A stretch of 64,000 bases of DNA, from the NCBI RefSeq assembly GCF_000471905.2, contig NW_006495044.1:3830849-3894848 (forward strand), given 5' to 3'. The position numbers and the translations under genes were made by a program. The DNA comes from Amborella trichopoda. Taxonomy: Eukaryota > Streptophyta > Magnoliopsida > Amborellales > Amborellaceae. The notes under the pieces are model-generated. The model searched no databases. It saw only the letters and a program-made list of their open reading frames with translations, and had not been told where the DNA came from. Below, in pieces: positions 23,195 through 35,108 of the stretch (position 1 is the first letter of the stretch; the number at the start of each line of letters is the position of its first letter).

Positions 23195-23660
23195 TCCGAC
23201 TCCCTGGGGATAATATAGTCCAGACCATCCACAAACTGAGGGCTCAGATGGAAAGGGTGATCTGATGAAGGATGGCCAACAGAAGCAGACTTCACTACGG
23301 CTTAAGGGGGTAAGCGTACCCCTGGGGTGAAAGATGAGACTCCATGCAGAATAGGTAGCCTGCCTTTTTGGGGGTAAGATAGATTGGTGTGAAACAGACC
23401 CACCAGGAATTGAAGTGGTAAGAATGACCCTAACTCCACTGGGGATAATGGGCTTCAATTTAGGTGTGACTCCTATGGGGATGAGCGATAACTCCTGACG
23501 CCATTGGGGATGATAGGCAACAGTTTGGGTGCAATGGCCTGGGTGCAAGTCCACTGGGGATGACAAGTCACGGCTTGGGTGCAACAGTCTGGGTGCAAGT
23601 CCACTGGGGATGACAAGTCACGGCTTGGGTGCAACTCCACTGGGGATAGTGGTAGGACAC
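23195..23660 (-). repeat. Gypsy-C primer-site-complementary repeats
   Basis: On the + strand ACTCCCTGGGGAT, ACTCCACTGGGGAT (23437, 23635), TCCACTGGGGATGACAAG (twice) and similar segments recur. The element RNA is the opposite strand, so its 3' part would be complementary to its own primer site (GACTCCACTAGGGAC). Confidence 0.6.
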
Positions 23661-24070
23661 ATAAGGCTTCAGTTTGGAGTAGGTGACAATAGGCTGCTAG
23701 AAATACAAATGGCGCCAGGTGTAGCAATTATTGTTTCTTGTCAGTGTTCAATTATTGCTGAGTTTCCAAAAACACAACTGGCAATGTGAACGACCCGTGA
23801 TATTGTTTGAACACAACCGGTGCTAAGTTAATCGGTGCTAGGGTCGTTTCGAAACTTACTTGGTGCCTAGTCGACCGAAGCTAGGGTTGTTTGGAATTCA
23901 CCCGGTGCCAACGCAACCGGTGCTAGGGTTGTTTGAAACTCACCCCGCGTTGGGCATTGATCGATGAGAGTTACCTCGAGCCTCGAGTCAAAGCTCTACC
24001 TGGCTCATCATCGCTTAGCTTCCCTTGGACGCGACTAAAATTCCCAGTTTGCAAGGGACATTTTGAGCGT
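23661..24070. other. Gypsy-C region upstream of the antisense promoter
   Basis: A few ACCGGTGCTAGGGTTGTTTG-type repeats occur (23810-23950). Otherwise nothing is recognised. Confidence 0.5.
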
Positions 24071-24078
24071 AGTGTGGT

Positions 24079-24088
24079 CTGTATAAGG
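24079..24088 (+). promoter_or_regulatory. Putative TATA box of the antisense PMD gene in Gypsy-C
   Basis: CTGTATAAGG is followed by GGGTAAAATCCCATTTT. B has CTATATATGG and GGGTAAACCCCATTTTT at the same place. Conservation between diverged copies supports a promoter, but no transcript evidence is available. Confidence 0.5.
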
Positions 24089-24099
24089 GGGTAAAATCC

Positions 24100-25251
24100 C
24101 ATTTTCCCTCACTGTTCACCACAGGTAAAAAAAATTAAACTAAAGTTTTCTTTAACAGTGAGGAGAGGGTGCCCGGTTGAAGTTATAGCGAGCAGTGGGA
24201 CTCCAGCAAAAGTTTTTCAAGGAAGGCCTTCGGCAAGCAGTCTTTGCCAAGAATTTGGTGAAGTTGTGGGGAAAGGAGCGGGAAAGGAGAGTTCTCGGAG
24301 GAGTTTTTCGGGAAACAAAAGAGGTTCCCGCTGTAGTTTGTTTTAGTAGAAAAGGCGAGAAGTGGAACAATGAGCATTTCCGCACGTCTTGGGAGTTTTT
24401 CAGGGAGTTTTAAGGGGCTTCCCAGGGGTTGTGGTAATTTATCAGAGGTTTTGGTGACTTCCCGGACAAAACACAGTTGAGAAAATCTCTAATTAAGTTT
24501 TTCAGCCTTGTTGTGATTTTGCAAAGGTTCTTGGGGACTTAGGGAAAGTTTGAAGTTTTCGGTGAGGTTCTGGTGATGTCCCGGCCAAAAAAATAGGTGG
24601 GGAAGTCTTTCTGTGGGTTTTCAGCCATGAAGGAGAAGTTTCGACGGGAGTCGAATGGTCACGGGAGGTGGACTATCATAGGAGGTGTATAGTTGCAGGA
24701 GGTGAACCATCATGGGAGGTGAACCATAGCAAGGAAAGTGTACAATTACCTCTTTTGTTTTTCAAGGGGAGCAACGAGATGTGGTGATGGTTGGCATTCC
24801 CTTGTGTGTAAGGCAGTGCCGAAGGATGTCGAGACAGTTGTTAGTCAGCACAACGTTTCGTTGCCCGTGTGAGAGATTCAATCACAGCCAGCGCTGACCT
24901 TTGACAAGCTCAACCGATGCTAGGTATTGGCAATCTCAACCGACACTGAGTGTTGAAAGACTCAACCGGCACTAGTCGTTGGTACGCAACTGACGCTGGG
25001 CATTGACAAGTTCAACCGGCGCTGAATGCTGAAAGACTCAACCAGCACCAGTCGTTGGCACGCAACCAGCGTTGGGCATTGACAAGCTCAACCGGTGCTG
25101 AGTGTTGAAAAACTCAGCTGGTGCTAAGTATTAGTTGACATAGCCAGTGCTACATATTAGGAAACATAACCGGCGCTAGTGTTGGCATGCTCTGCCAGCG
25201 CTGATCCAATGTCTTAGCAATTTTTGGGAGTGAACCACTAAGTCCTTTATA
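24100..25251 (+). other. Leader of the antisense PMD gene in Gypsy-C
   Basis: This untranslated or intron-bearing leader has no conserved frame. From 24883 to 25206 it holds about 11 units with the core CAACCGGCGCTGA/CTAG. The unit resembles the arm of the hairpin units in the C LTR (CCAACCGGCGCTAGG). Confidence 0.55.
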
Positions 25252-28200
25252 ATGGCTAGTTCTTCTTACCAAATCCTTGATGTGAAGAGGCTTCAAAGGG
25301 AGGGAGAAATCGGTACCTGTGATTTTACAGGTGAGGTTTTATCAAAGGGTGAGCCCATTTGGCTGACCCAATCAGTATGCGAACCAGAGTGGCCCCTCAG
25401 TGTCACTTTTATTACTGACCCCATTTACTTCGAAGTACACGAGGGCAATGTCGACAATGTCAGTACTGAGGAAGGGGCGGCACTTCTTCATCGCACGCAT
25501 AGGAACATACCTTCCGGGGAGAACTTGCCTCCCTTAAGGAAGCGAATGGTACAGGAAAGGGACTACTAGTGTGGTTAGCAAAAGGCCTCCGAATTCAAGG
25601 GGAGCACCAATACTTGAAGGGATACTCCTCCTGGACTACCAAGGTTTTGGGGACGTACGAAAGTACTCTTGAATGTGCTTCACTATTAGCAGCGGTCCAG
25701 TATTCGAACAACTACTATGACCATTGCTCCAACGCAGTAAAGGTGTTACTGGGGACATGGAGCCATGTTAGTAATACCTGGCTTCTTGGGCATGGAGAAG
25801 CATGAATCCCTTTACTAAATCTTCATTTTATTGGTGGTCTCCCAATGATCGGGGCAATGTATGACGAGTTCATGCCCCTGAACTCGTCATCTTCGGTGGT
25901 GCTAACTTAGGGGATGAAGAGCCACTTACCAGTCTTTAAAAGATCTTCGAGGCCTACCAGTCGATCGCCGCCCGGTCTGGCATTGGCAGGGTCACTTTCA
26001 TGGAGTGGGTGAAATTCTTTTGTGGGGATTATCCGGAAGGTGGTCAGGGCACTCCGAAAAGGAAAGGGAAGGCAATTGCAAAGGAGACGCCTCCCGTATA
26101 TCAACTTGAGACCGGTGATGACCGTGTCTTCTTGGCCACGTATTTGGCCCTTTTTTTTTGAAAATTCATGCTCCCTAGCGGGGGGGATGACATTTGTCCA
26201 GGCATACTGTATGTGGTGTGCGACATGGCCAGAGGGCGTGAGTATGCCCTTGCTCAACCAGTCTTGTGCAACATAGACCATGGCTTGGGGGCCATCTCTT
26301 GTGGAAAGGCCTACAAGGGAAAAGAGGGAGGGAATGATGTTGTAGGGGGAGAGGCATTTCTCGGGGATTTCGAAACTCCATTCCCTGTGCAATACATATA
26401 CGGGTGGCTAATGGCCTATTTCCTTGACACCTATGTCAAGCATCAGTACTTAGGAACTAAACTGTGGCCCTTCTTGATAAGGATTGCCAACCAGAGGGCT
26501 ATCTATCATATGCCAGGGGAAGCTCGGGGTCTATTCGGAAATGACTTTTTGAACATGAGGTAGGTCCCCTTCCCCGTCAGGAGCTGCACCGACCGTGCTT
26601 TCATTGATGAGTTAAGGAAGGAGCTAGACGACGCTCCAACAACCATTAAGGAGCTCATGTTCATCCTAAGCATCAGAGGGGGAGTTCTACCTTATTAGAC
26701 TCCGCACAGTGCCAGGTTAGAGGGGGTATTTCCCCCACCGCTTCACTCATCAACACGGGCTTGATCATGGTTGCCCCTTCTAGGTGTTTTTTAAAAAGCG
26801 CCAAAGTAAGGTGAACAAGGGTAAGACGAAAGAGTTTGGAACTCTCTGAGAGTGCTGCCAGAACATATACGATCCGCTTGGTCTATGTGTCTTGAGATGA
26901 TAGAAACCAGTAAATATATATTACCTCACTTTGGCAAGAGGGTCCGAACGACCAAGGCCTATGTGAACTTGTGGAGAATCACCAACAAGGGATATTGGGA
27001 TAAAGATCACCCTTGAAAGGGGCGAATAGTAACTGGTGCCAGGATACCAGGCAAAGGAGACTGGCGGATGCTCTTGCTACTGATGCGGTAATTGTCTTAG
27101 ATTATACCTCCAACTGACGAGCTTTAGGGCTTCCGCGTGAGATAGCGGCTGATGAGGCCTCTTCATAATTTCTTGCAATGAAGACGAGGATTGGGAGTGT
27201 CTTCAATAATCTTAGTTCCATCTTCGAGTGGGATGAGGGGTGGCAAGTCCCTAGTTATGAAAAGCGTCCCCCACAGGACTTGAACGCCCTAATCGAGAGT
27301 GGTTCCCATAGTAAATTGGTTGGAGGGCCTCCCAAGAAGGTGGATCTGAAGAGGCCGCTCCTACTCCGATAGGAGGGAAGAAAAGAAAGCGCTTGACAAG
27401 CTGCCGATACTCGTGAATCGCCTTCAATTAATGGGCATACTCGGAGGCGCAAGAGTGCCAAGCTTCCTATGATGTCAGCATCAAGAGGTATCTCTTCCTC
27501 TTTTGATCTTTTAGGAACTGCTCTAGTATCACCTTCTGGGCTATCTAGACCACCTTCTGCTTCTCTTGAATTATTTTCTTTTTCTTCTGAAACTGAGGCA
27601 AATGACTTCAGTCGCTATGAGTCCATCATCGTTGCTTCTGATCGGGAGGTGACTCTAGATCTTGGGAAGGTGCCCCTGAGTCCAGGGGTAGTTCCTGAGT
27701 TAGAGGCGACTCGGATGGAGACTGATGAGGATGGAGGCCTTGAAGCAACTATTCCAGATAGGGGCTCTAATGTTGATGTGGCCTTCATGCATCAAGAGCG
27801 TAGTGCCCCGATCGAGGTAGGGGATATGACTTAAAGAGGAGAGCCTGAAGTTGATGTCATGCCTGAGCACCAAGAGGTTGCTGCCCCCGCGGGCATAGGT
27901 CGTGAAGATGAGGGAGTTGAACTCTCTGTGGCCGAGGTTCTGGTTGTTGAAGGTGCAAGGCAAATGGAAGAAGTCATGGCTAGAGATAAATTGGCTGACA
28001 AAGGCCAAAGAGAAGAGGCAGTTCCTGAACTTGCTAATGCTGAGGTGACAGTTCAGGAGGATGAAGGGCAAGTAGTGGTCACAATAAGAGAGGGTTAAGA
28101 CAGTGAGACTGGCATTGAAGAACTTAGGTAGATTGAGGCTGGAGCTGCCTCTGAGTCCGAGGGGCAAGAAGCTATAGGCTTTACGCTTGTTTCAAAGGAT

Positions 28201-28900
28201 CCAGTGGCTTAGATGACTATCACTTCAACAAGCTCGGTCCTTGAGGTCGAGGTTTCTTCAACAGTTGTGGTCTCAGCAGCACCATCTAGGCCTGTTTTTA
28301 GTGGTGTTTATAGCATGATTGCAGGCATGCTTAGAGCAGGCCTTCAGGGCTTGAGGGAGCTGCCTCTCAATGAGCTGGGCGAAGCTTTGACAAAACTTAG
28401 GGAGTTTGCTGCGACTACTGCGGTTGGGAGTGCACTAGAAGTGCTTTCCCATTTTAATGCAACTCTAAACGAGTTGGAGAGCTGGCGGCTGGGAGTGCTA
28501 CATCATGAGGAAGGAACTAGCAGGCTAGCCTCTTTGGAGGAGTCGATCTTGCGTCGTCGCGAGAAGATAGATGCTTGCATCGAGAAGAAGGCCACGATAA
28601 CTTGCTGTCAGTAGGATCTCAAGAGGGAGGCATAAGGAAGTTTCAAGAGAATGATCGAGATCAGAGAAGAGATGTGAATACTGAGACAGGAATTGATGGG
28701 CCTTGAGATGGAAATGGTTCAGAGGAGGGCTATGGAGGCCTCATTGGTTGAAGACTTGTCTGAACTCAATGGCACAATTGAATTGGAAACCATGGCGAGG
28801 GACTCAAACAATGGTGGAACTGAAGGAGCATGTTCAGGGCACCGAGACTTCTCCTCCAGCCCGTAATGTAGAGATCAATAAGATGATTGATAGTTTTTGA
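25252..28900 (+). pseudogene. Antisense PMD (plant mobile domain, aminotransferase-like) gene of Gypsy-C, broken
   Basis: The protein lies on the strand opposite to gag-pro. It starts MASSSYQILDVKRLQREGE, a start shared with the B copy. Family features in order are VLLGTWSHVSNTWLLGHGEA (near 25750), then a DLHFIGGLP-like stretch, TFVQAYCMWC (near 26190) and YIYGWLMAYFLDTYVKHQYLG (near 26400). FPRNPREM-like frames on the other strand are shadows. PMD proteins are plant nuclear factors or transposon-carried proteins of poorly known role. After the domain come a Ser/acidic linker (27470-28090) and a helical, coiled-coil-like C-terminus (28213-28900). It ends facing the protease. It is broken in many places. 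Which host gene it came from is not visible. Confidence 0.75.
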
Positions 28901-28948
28901 ACATGTCATTTCCTCTTGCCAGTACTTTGTAAAAGTTTTTAACTGATG

Positions 28949-28954
28949 AATAAA
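28949..28954 (+). terminator. Possible polyadenylation signal of the antisense PMD gene
   Basis: AATAAA lies about 50 bases past the PMD stop, in the short gap between the convergent PMD and protease frames. Confidence 0.4.
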
Positions 28955-28999
28955 GTGCTTCTCTCTTTTGATTGACTTTGCTGCATGATTTCATTCTCT

Positions 29000-30375
29000 T
29001 CGTACTTTGCTGCACCTCATGTGATTCTTTTTTGAATGCCTCTCGACACTTACCCTAGGCCTTGTTTAGCCCCATGGTGGGCGGCTGCGACTTGGATAGC
29101 TTCGAAATGGCTAGTCGTTGCTTTTTCTCCTCTTAATGTTTGATTGGCATACTTCATTTTTCTCATGATTTGGTGAGCCTGGTTGCTATCGATAGTCTAG
29201 TCAGGAGGGGCTTAGGCCTCCATTAGCGGCGCATTTACCTCATAGCTTTTAGTCTCTGGTACGAACTCCTTGAGATGTTTTGAAGCGATATGCATGACCT
29301 CCAATTGACTCTCGAGATTGCAAACTTCGATTCTTAAGTTTACTAGGGGATCCTACCCTTGAGAGGAAGAAAGTTTCTCTTCATTGAACTGCTCTCCTTC
29401 TGAGAGGTCGGGGAAAAGTAGAACTTTCAGCTGGTCACTGATCTGAGGAGCATCCTCTATACTTATTGCCACTGGATTTTGAAAAATATTTTACGACAGT
29501 TGTCGCGTCGCTTAGACTTTCAAGAGAGCAATGGGGATATGCAAGGCTTTTTGTTGGTCTGGCATATAGGTGATCCTTGGAGCCGAGAATTCTATCCCCA
29601 TGGCTTGCTCAATCTCAAGAATGACGTCTGGTTCATCTTCCGGCCAAGGTAGCTCAGAAATGGGGTAGAGGGTGAAGACTCCTTTTCAAGAGAAGAAGAA
29701 TTTCTTGAGGGATGTTAGAATGAAGGGTGGTTGGGGGAAAAATTATGCCCTACCTTTCTTCCTCTTTGAACTTGTTCACCAATGTTCTCCCAACATCTTC
29801 AACATCTTCATGAGATAAAGATGCCGTCTTGATTGTAGACTTGTGGCTTCCATCGTTTTGCTTCTGGGACGAGCCAGATCTGTGAAGTAATATTTAGTAT
29901 CGACATAGTGAGTTTCGGCCATAAGGAACAGTCTTTTGTCAGCATAGTCCGTATGTTGTCTCCCGTTGTCTCCCGCTCGGCTATACTTGAAACATTAGTG
30001 TAATGTTGATGGAACCATCCCCTGGTCATGGAGCCATGGTCGATCGAGGAGAATGTTGTAGGAAGTGTCAGTGTCGATTACATGAAATTGAGTGTAATTG
30101 TTCAGCTCACTGATTTTAAAATGAAGGCGTACTATGCCAGCTAGCTTCTCTCTTGACTGGTTGAACCCTTGAACCGTGACATGGGTCAGGGTAAGATCTT
30201 TGCTCCCCAACCCTAATCTAGTAAGGATCTTCCTTGGAATAAGGTTGACTGCCGACCCTCCATCTAACATAATTCGATTGATGGGGCATGCATGTAATTC
30301 GCCAGTAACAAAGAGAGGGTGATTATGAAACTTTTCCCTTAGCTGCAGACCATCCTCTGTAAAGGTGATTGGCAT
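29000..30375 (-). pseudogene. pro: Gypsy-C retropepsin (protease) and C-terminal tail
   Basis: This is an aspartic protease that would cut the gag polyprotein. The open stretch 30375-29995 contains the active-site signature LDGGSAVNLIP, the flap-side text LHFKISELNNYTQFHVIDTD and YNILLDRPWLHDQG, all typical of plant gypsy proteases. The tail to about 29000 is helical and is conserved with B (EIEQAMGIEFSAP and IASKHLKEFVPETK). In autonomous elements reverse transcriptase would follow, but here the antisense gene does. It is broken. Confidence 0.82.
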
Positions 30376-33300
30376 ACATGCTTATAGAATCGCTGGGTCT
30401 ACCTCAATGGGTTCTACTTCGGTTTCGTAAACTTCTAGGTTAGCGAGAGCTTGAACCAAAGCCATCCAGTAATCCTTCGAGAGTATGAGGGCATCGTAGA
30501 CTCTAAGAAGAGCTGAAAGTTTCTATAGATGCCCTAACACATCATATTTCACCTTTTCTTGATCAAGGCCCTTTGCTCCTGGTCCTACCACTGATTTGGG
30601 TGGTATGTTGGGTTCAGGAGCAGGTTTGGGTAAAAAAGGTTTATTTTCGTTGACTAGCTGACTTGGTTGCACAGCGGGATTGGTTTGAGTGATGGAAGTT
30701 TCAGGTTTTGGAAGAGACTTGAGTGCATGGGATCAAAGGGGTCCCAGAGAATTGGAGAATAGGTGGATTATTTGAAGTATTGGGATTGGGAAGGAGCACG
30801 AGGAGCTATAAGATAGGTAGACTAGTCTATGGATTAGGGGGCAGTAGAAGACTGGGGAACTTCAAGGTGCTCGACATCTGTGGTGGAGGCTGCAACGTCC
30901 TCCCTGATCTGAGATTTATTTTCCCCGTGGTGGGCATTGCTCCTTAAATTTGCACCATGTGGCAAGCTCCCTGAGAATAGGAGCTTTTCCCATTTGATTC
31001 TCTCAGTCTCTGCTCAAAGTCAGGCTCAGGGCTTCACTGGGGTTTCTTTAGCTTCGACTTCTTGCGCTTCTTTGAAGATGGTGGCTCTACCTTAGCTTTA
31101 GCTGCCAGGGCATCAGCAACTGTTAAGAATCCTGCTGCTTGTGCAAAGGTATTTCTCAATTATTTTCATTGTGTCCTGCTTATATTGATTCCTTCGAATT
31201 CTCCGTCGAGAGCCTCGAAGCCTTGCATATCAAGGTTGTACCCGTAAGGGACGTAGAAGAGGGAGAATGAGAAGCACGAGAAGAAGAAGGAGAAGGGTTA
31301 GAAGGTGGGGGACTTTTAAGGTTGTTCCCCTCATCAGACCGATCTGGGCAACTTGTTACGTCATCACCAGGGTTGGAAGGGTGCAGGGAGTCTTTTAGGT
31401 ATTTTCCTTGCTTAGACCGTTGGGGAGTGCTTTTAACGTCATCACCCTCATTGGACGTGGGCTGAGTGGGAGATGGCACATGAATGCCTTCTTGATAGGA
31501 TGAAGAAGGAAGAAGGATTGTGTCAGGGATGGAGTTCAGTAAAGTTGGCAGTTGAGGAAGGGGCTTGAGAAATTCCAGCTCGACTGTGGGTTGAGTGGTC
31601 TTGTTTCTTCAGCGAGTAGCCCTTGGTGGTCGTCTATTTTTGGTTTTCTGAGGTGATGTTTGATTCGTCTCACTGCGCTTGCGAATAGCTCTAGCTTGGC
31701 AAACTGCTTCTCACTTTAAGGACTTGAGTCTGCTTCGGCCATGGTAGACTATCTATAGTTGGGAAGTCAAGAATTCGGCGGCGTCCGAGTCATTGATAGG
31801 AATGTCCTGCTTTGTGAGATCTTCTTGCCTCGATAGAGGAATGAATTGGGGATCACTTATGGGGTGATTGTAAAACTCTTGACATTCTCACATTTTCTTT
31901 GTGAATATATATCAAGGAAGCTTGTGCATTCCGACAGGTAATGGCCCAATGATATGGGCACCAACGATCTTTAGTCCCCTTAGCAAGGTAAGGGGGTTGT
32001 CTTGCCTACTTCAGTGTGATTATGCCTTTTTGAAGCATTATAATGAAGAAGGTGTAAAGGATAGCAGGCATTTTGTCTTCCTCTAAGATGGTTACGGCAT
32101 GGGAGGCATCGGCTACCCCAAAGGCCTTGTTCAAGTCTTCAAGCTTTATCTGACCTTCTGAATCAGGGCCTCGATAATATCTTTCAGCGTGTAGCAGTCA
32201 TCTGTAGGATGATTGATCCTCTGATGGTAGGCACAATGATTTGCCTGAGTGTCAAGGCCAGGTTGCTCGGGGGACTTGGCTTCTGGAAGCTGGATCATAT
32301 TCTGTTCAAATAATTATAGGAATAGCGCAGGGACCCATTTCTTCTCGAAGGGATAGACCTTGTTCTTATGCCTGGTGAAATAATCACCCCGATCAGGGTT
32401 GGCTGGTGGGGGTACCCTGTTGTACGACTATTGTTGCTTGCCAGCCTGGGGTGTTACCTTTACCGTGCTTACCCTTTTAGAGAGGTCCAAAGTCTGGGAG
32501 GAAGCCTTCTTTGAATCTGTGACCATGATGGCTGCACTGATTACCCCTTTCTGTTGGCTGCCCCGTGTGTTATTTCGAGAGCTACCGTTGCCCCGATTGT
32601 TTGCTGATCCTGTAGATGGTTATCGTGTCCCACCATGGTGGCGTGATAAACTTTCTATGCGAACTGATTTAGAGATCAACTCTGACATGGAGGTTGGATT
32701 AGAAGCCTCGACATGTAGAGCGATCTCTGGTCGCATGTTTTGCACGCAAGTTTGGACTTCTTCTTTCTCAGGCATAGGATTAGGATGATGGGAATCCAAA
32801 TTTCTCCATCTTGATATGAACTTATCCATGGGCTTAATGTGGTCTTGAGTCAGAGTGAGAAGGTCGATGGTTTGAACCTTTCTCTCGACCTCATTGAAGC
32901 ATTGATAGGACAATTTCCTGATCTCCTCCCATGTATGCACTGAGTTTGGAGGAAGTCTAGCATACCAGTGAAATGCTGGGCCATCGAGGGTCTCAACGAA
33001 GTCTAGCATTCCATTGAGATGTCAGAGAAGAAGTCCCCCGTCAGCCACTGTTTCTCGACATGCTGCCTGGTAGTGGGAAATATGCTGGTTTGGGGACGTG
33101 GTTCTGTCGAATAAAGGAAAATTCCCTTTCTTATAATATGAGGGAAACGAGACTTGATCAATATACGAGGGGTATGGCCTTTGATAAGGCGTTGCACCCT
33201 ATATCCTTGGGATTTGTCTATTCTTTAGGCTATGGGTGACCATAGCATCAATGTCTGTCTGAGAGGCGGGATGAGGGACATAATTGTCCTGTGAGGTAGA

Positions 33301-34850
33301 AGGAGGGGGCTGCCGTGGAGATGCACATCAGAGTGATGGGAATTGACCTCAAGGTCAACCGGCTAGCGTTGGACATCAATATGGTCGATCTTGTTCATCA
33401 TCGCGTGCACCATATCCTCAAACTTGTTCATGCGCTCTTCCTACACATCACCGGGCTTGCTTACAACCATTATACTAACTGTTTCTCTATTGATGTCAAC
33501 GTTAGTGGCCACTAAGGGCTTGCGAACTTATCGGATCGTACGTGGTAGGTCAGTCAGTAGGGGGCCAACATGCCTTGACTGAACTTGACTCTTGTATGCT
33601 GATCGCCTTTGGACCGATTCTCGACGGTCTTGAGACCGTGACTGTTGAGGGGCTGGGCCTTTTTCTATGACAGTAACAACAACACAGGGCTCATGAAGCT
33701 CTTCTTCAGGCTTCATCATTTGAAGGGGGTAGAAGGGATTCAAGTGAAGAGGTTTGTCAGAATTGGTTAATTTGATTGCCTCGGTCACCTCCCTAGTCAA
33801 AATTTGCAGACCTCTATCGCATTTAGCCTTGAGGTTTTGATGGACCTCATGCCAAAACTGTAATCTAGGTTGCGGGTGGTCAGCTCTTCTTGCACAGAAG
33901 AGAGCTGTCTCCATCAGGTGCGGCAATGGATGATGGCCAGGAACTTGAATCATATTGGGCTGGGGAGGATGAAGGACTCGATCTTCCATTAGGTCAATGC
34001 CCCGAGGTCTCTTATGAGTTCCAGAGACACGACCAAAGTGACGGGGCTGGTTCATGATGATACTATTAGGGAAAACCTTCGAGTGCCAAGGTTGAAGGTG
34101 CATGCTCGATGAAGGAGGAGTGGGTCGGAGAAGGAATGAGTCATGCGAAGTCCCGAGTCTAGGGCGAGAGGACATCTGTGATGGTGATGCGTGTGTGCCC
34201 CTTGAAGAAGGATTACGGGAGACCTGACGGTCAGCCCAGGCTCATGTAGGTGATGTGGCCTTAGGAGGCCAAGAACTACGAGCAGGTGTCTGTAAGAGAA
34301 CATGTGTAGGCCTGCCCCTTACAGGGTGCTTTTCTGTGTGTAGAGTAGGAGGAGGAGGGGGTCATCTCTTGTGTACCCGAGTTGATGTAACAATGGTGTT
34401 GCCTCGAGCTATGGAATGCATATGAGTAGCTTGCACAGGACCTGACCTTGGAAGGTTTGATCTTGGACACGGATTCGAGGTAACAAAAAGGTTGCCCCGT
34501 GGTGTGACTCGAGTGGGTAAGCCACGAGCCTTGTGGTATGTGTGAGGGGTGGAGACCGTTGGGTTTCCGCCTCGATGTGCTGAGCCTCTAAGGATAGAGA
34601 CCAATGGTGAAGAAATGTGGGGGGTAGCCTTATGGTGACACACAGAAGCAATGACAACTTGTTTGCCTTTTACAGAAAGGGACTGGGGAGCCTTCCGGCA
34701 TACCTCAAGATCACGACCGACAAGTGGCTTGCCGGTGGCTGGGTGCATGCTGTGTGGGGCAATAGAGGTCTTGCCGATGCAAAGTGCCTTGGTGGAATTT
34801 CCACCGGAGCGAGGAGATGGAGAGTGAGGGACCTTTAAGTTTCGCCTCAC
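30376..34850 (-). pseudogene. gag: Gypsy-C gag with long N-terminal extension
   Basis: Reading leftwards, the extension starts RRNLKVPHSPSPRSGG (34850) and a second conserved block includes HLMETALFCARRADHPQPR (about 33900). The capsid core (33009-32620) reads FVETLDGPAFHWYARLPPNS and MDKFISRWRNLDSHHPNPM. Cys/His segments lie near 32240-32190 and 31985-31930, and a basic, proline-rich end precedes the protease. It aligns with A and B throughout. The family is the plant gypsy capsid, which forms the particle. It is broken in many places. Confidence 0.82.
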
Positions 34851-35086
34851 ATCGGTTCAGTTTAAGACCTGAGAGCTAGACAAGGGGTCTTTGCTCAAGA
34901 GGATGGTTGGGAACGAAGTCAAAGGAGCTTGTTCCCTAGGACACTCTCGAATGTGGGGATAAGAAAATCGCCGATCAGGATAAATCCAGAACCCGTAAGC
35001 CATAAATAAAATGTGAAAAGATAATGAAAGCATATAATAAAAGAAGAAACTAGCCAAACAATAACGATCTGACTAAGGGGTAGTAA

Positions 35087-35106
35087 GTCCCTAGTGGAGT
35101 CGCCAA
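35087..35106 (-). promoter_or_regulatory. Gypsy-C primer-binding site
   Basis: On the - strand it reads TTGGCGACTCCACTAGGGAC, two bases from the LTR end (35109). It is a Tat/Ogre-type site. Confidence 0.88.
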
Positions 35107-35108
35107 GC

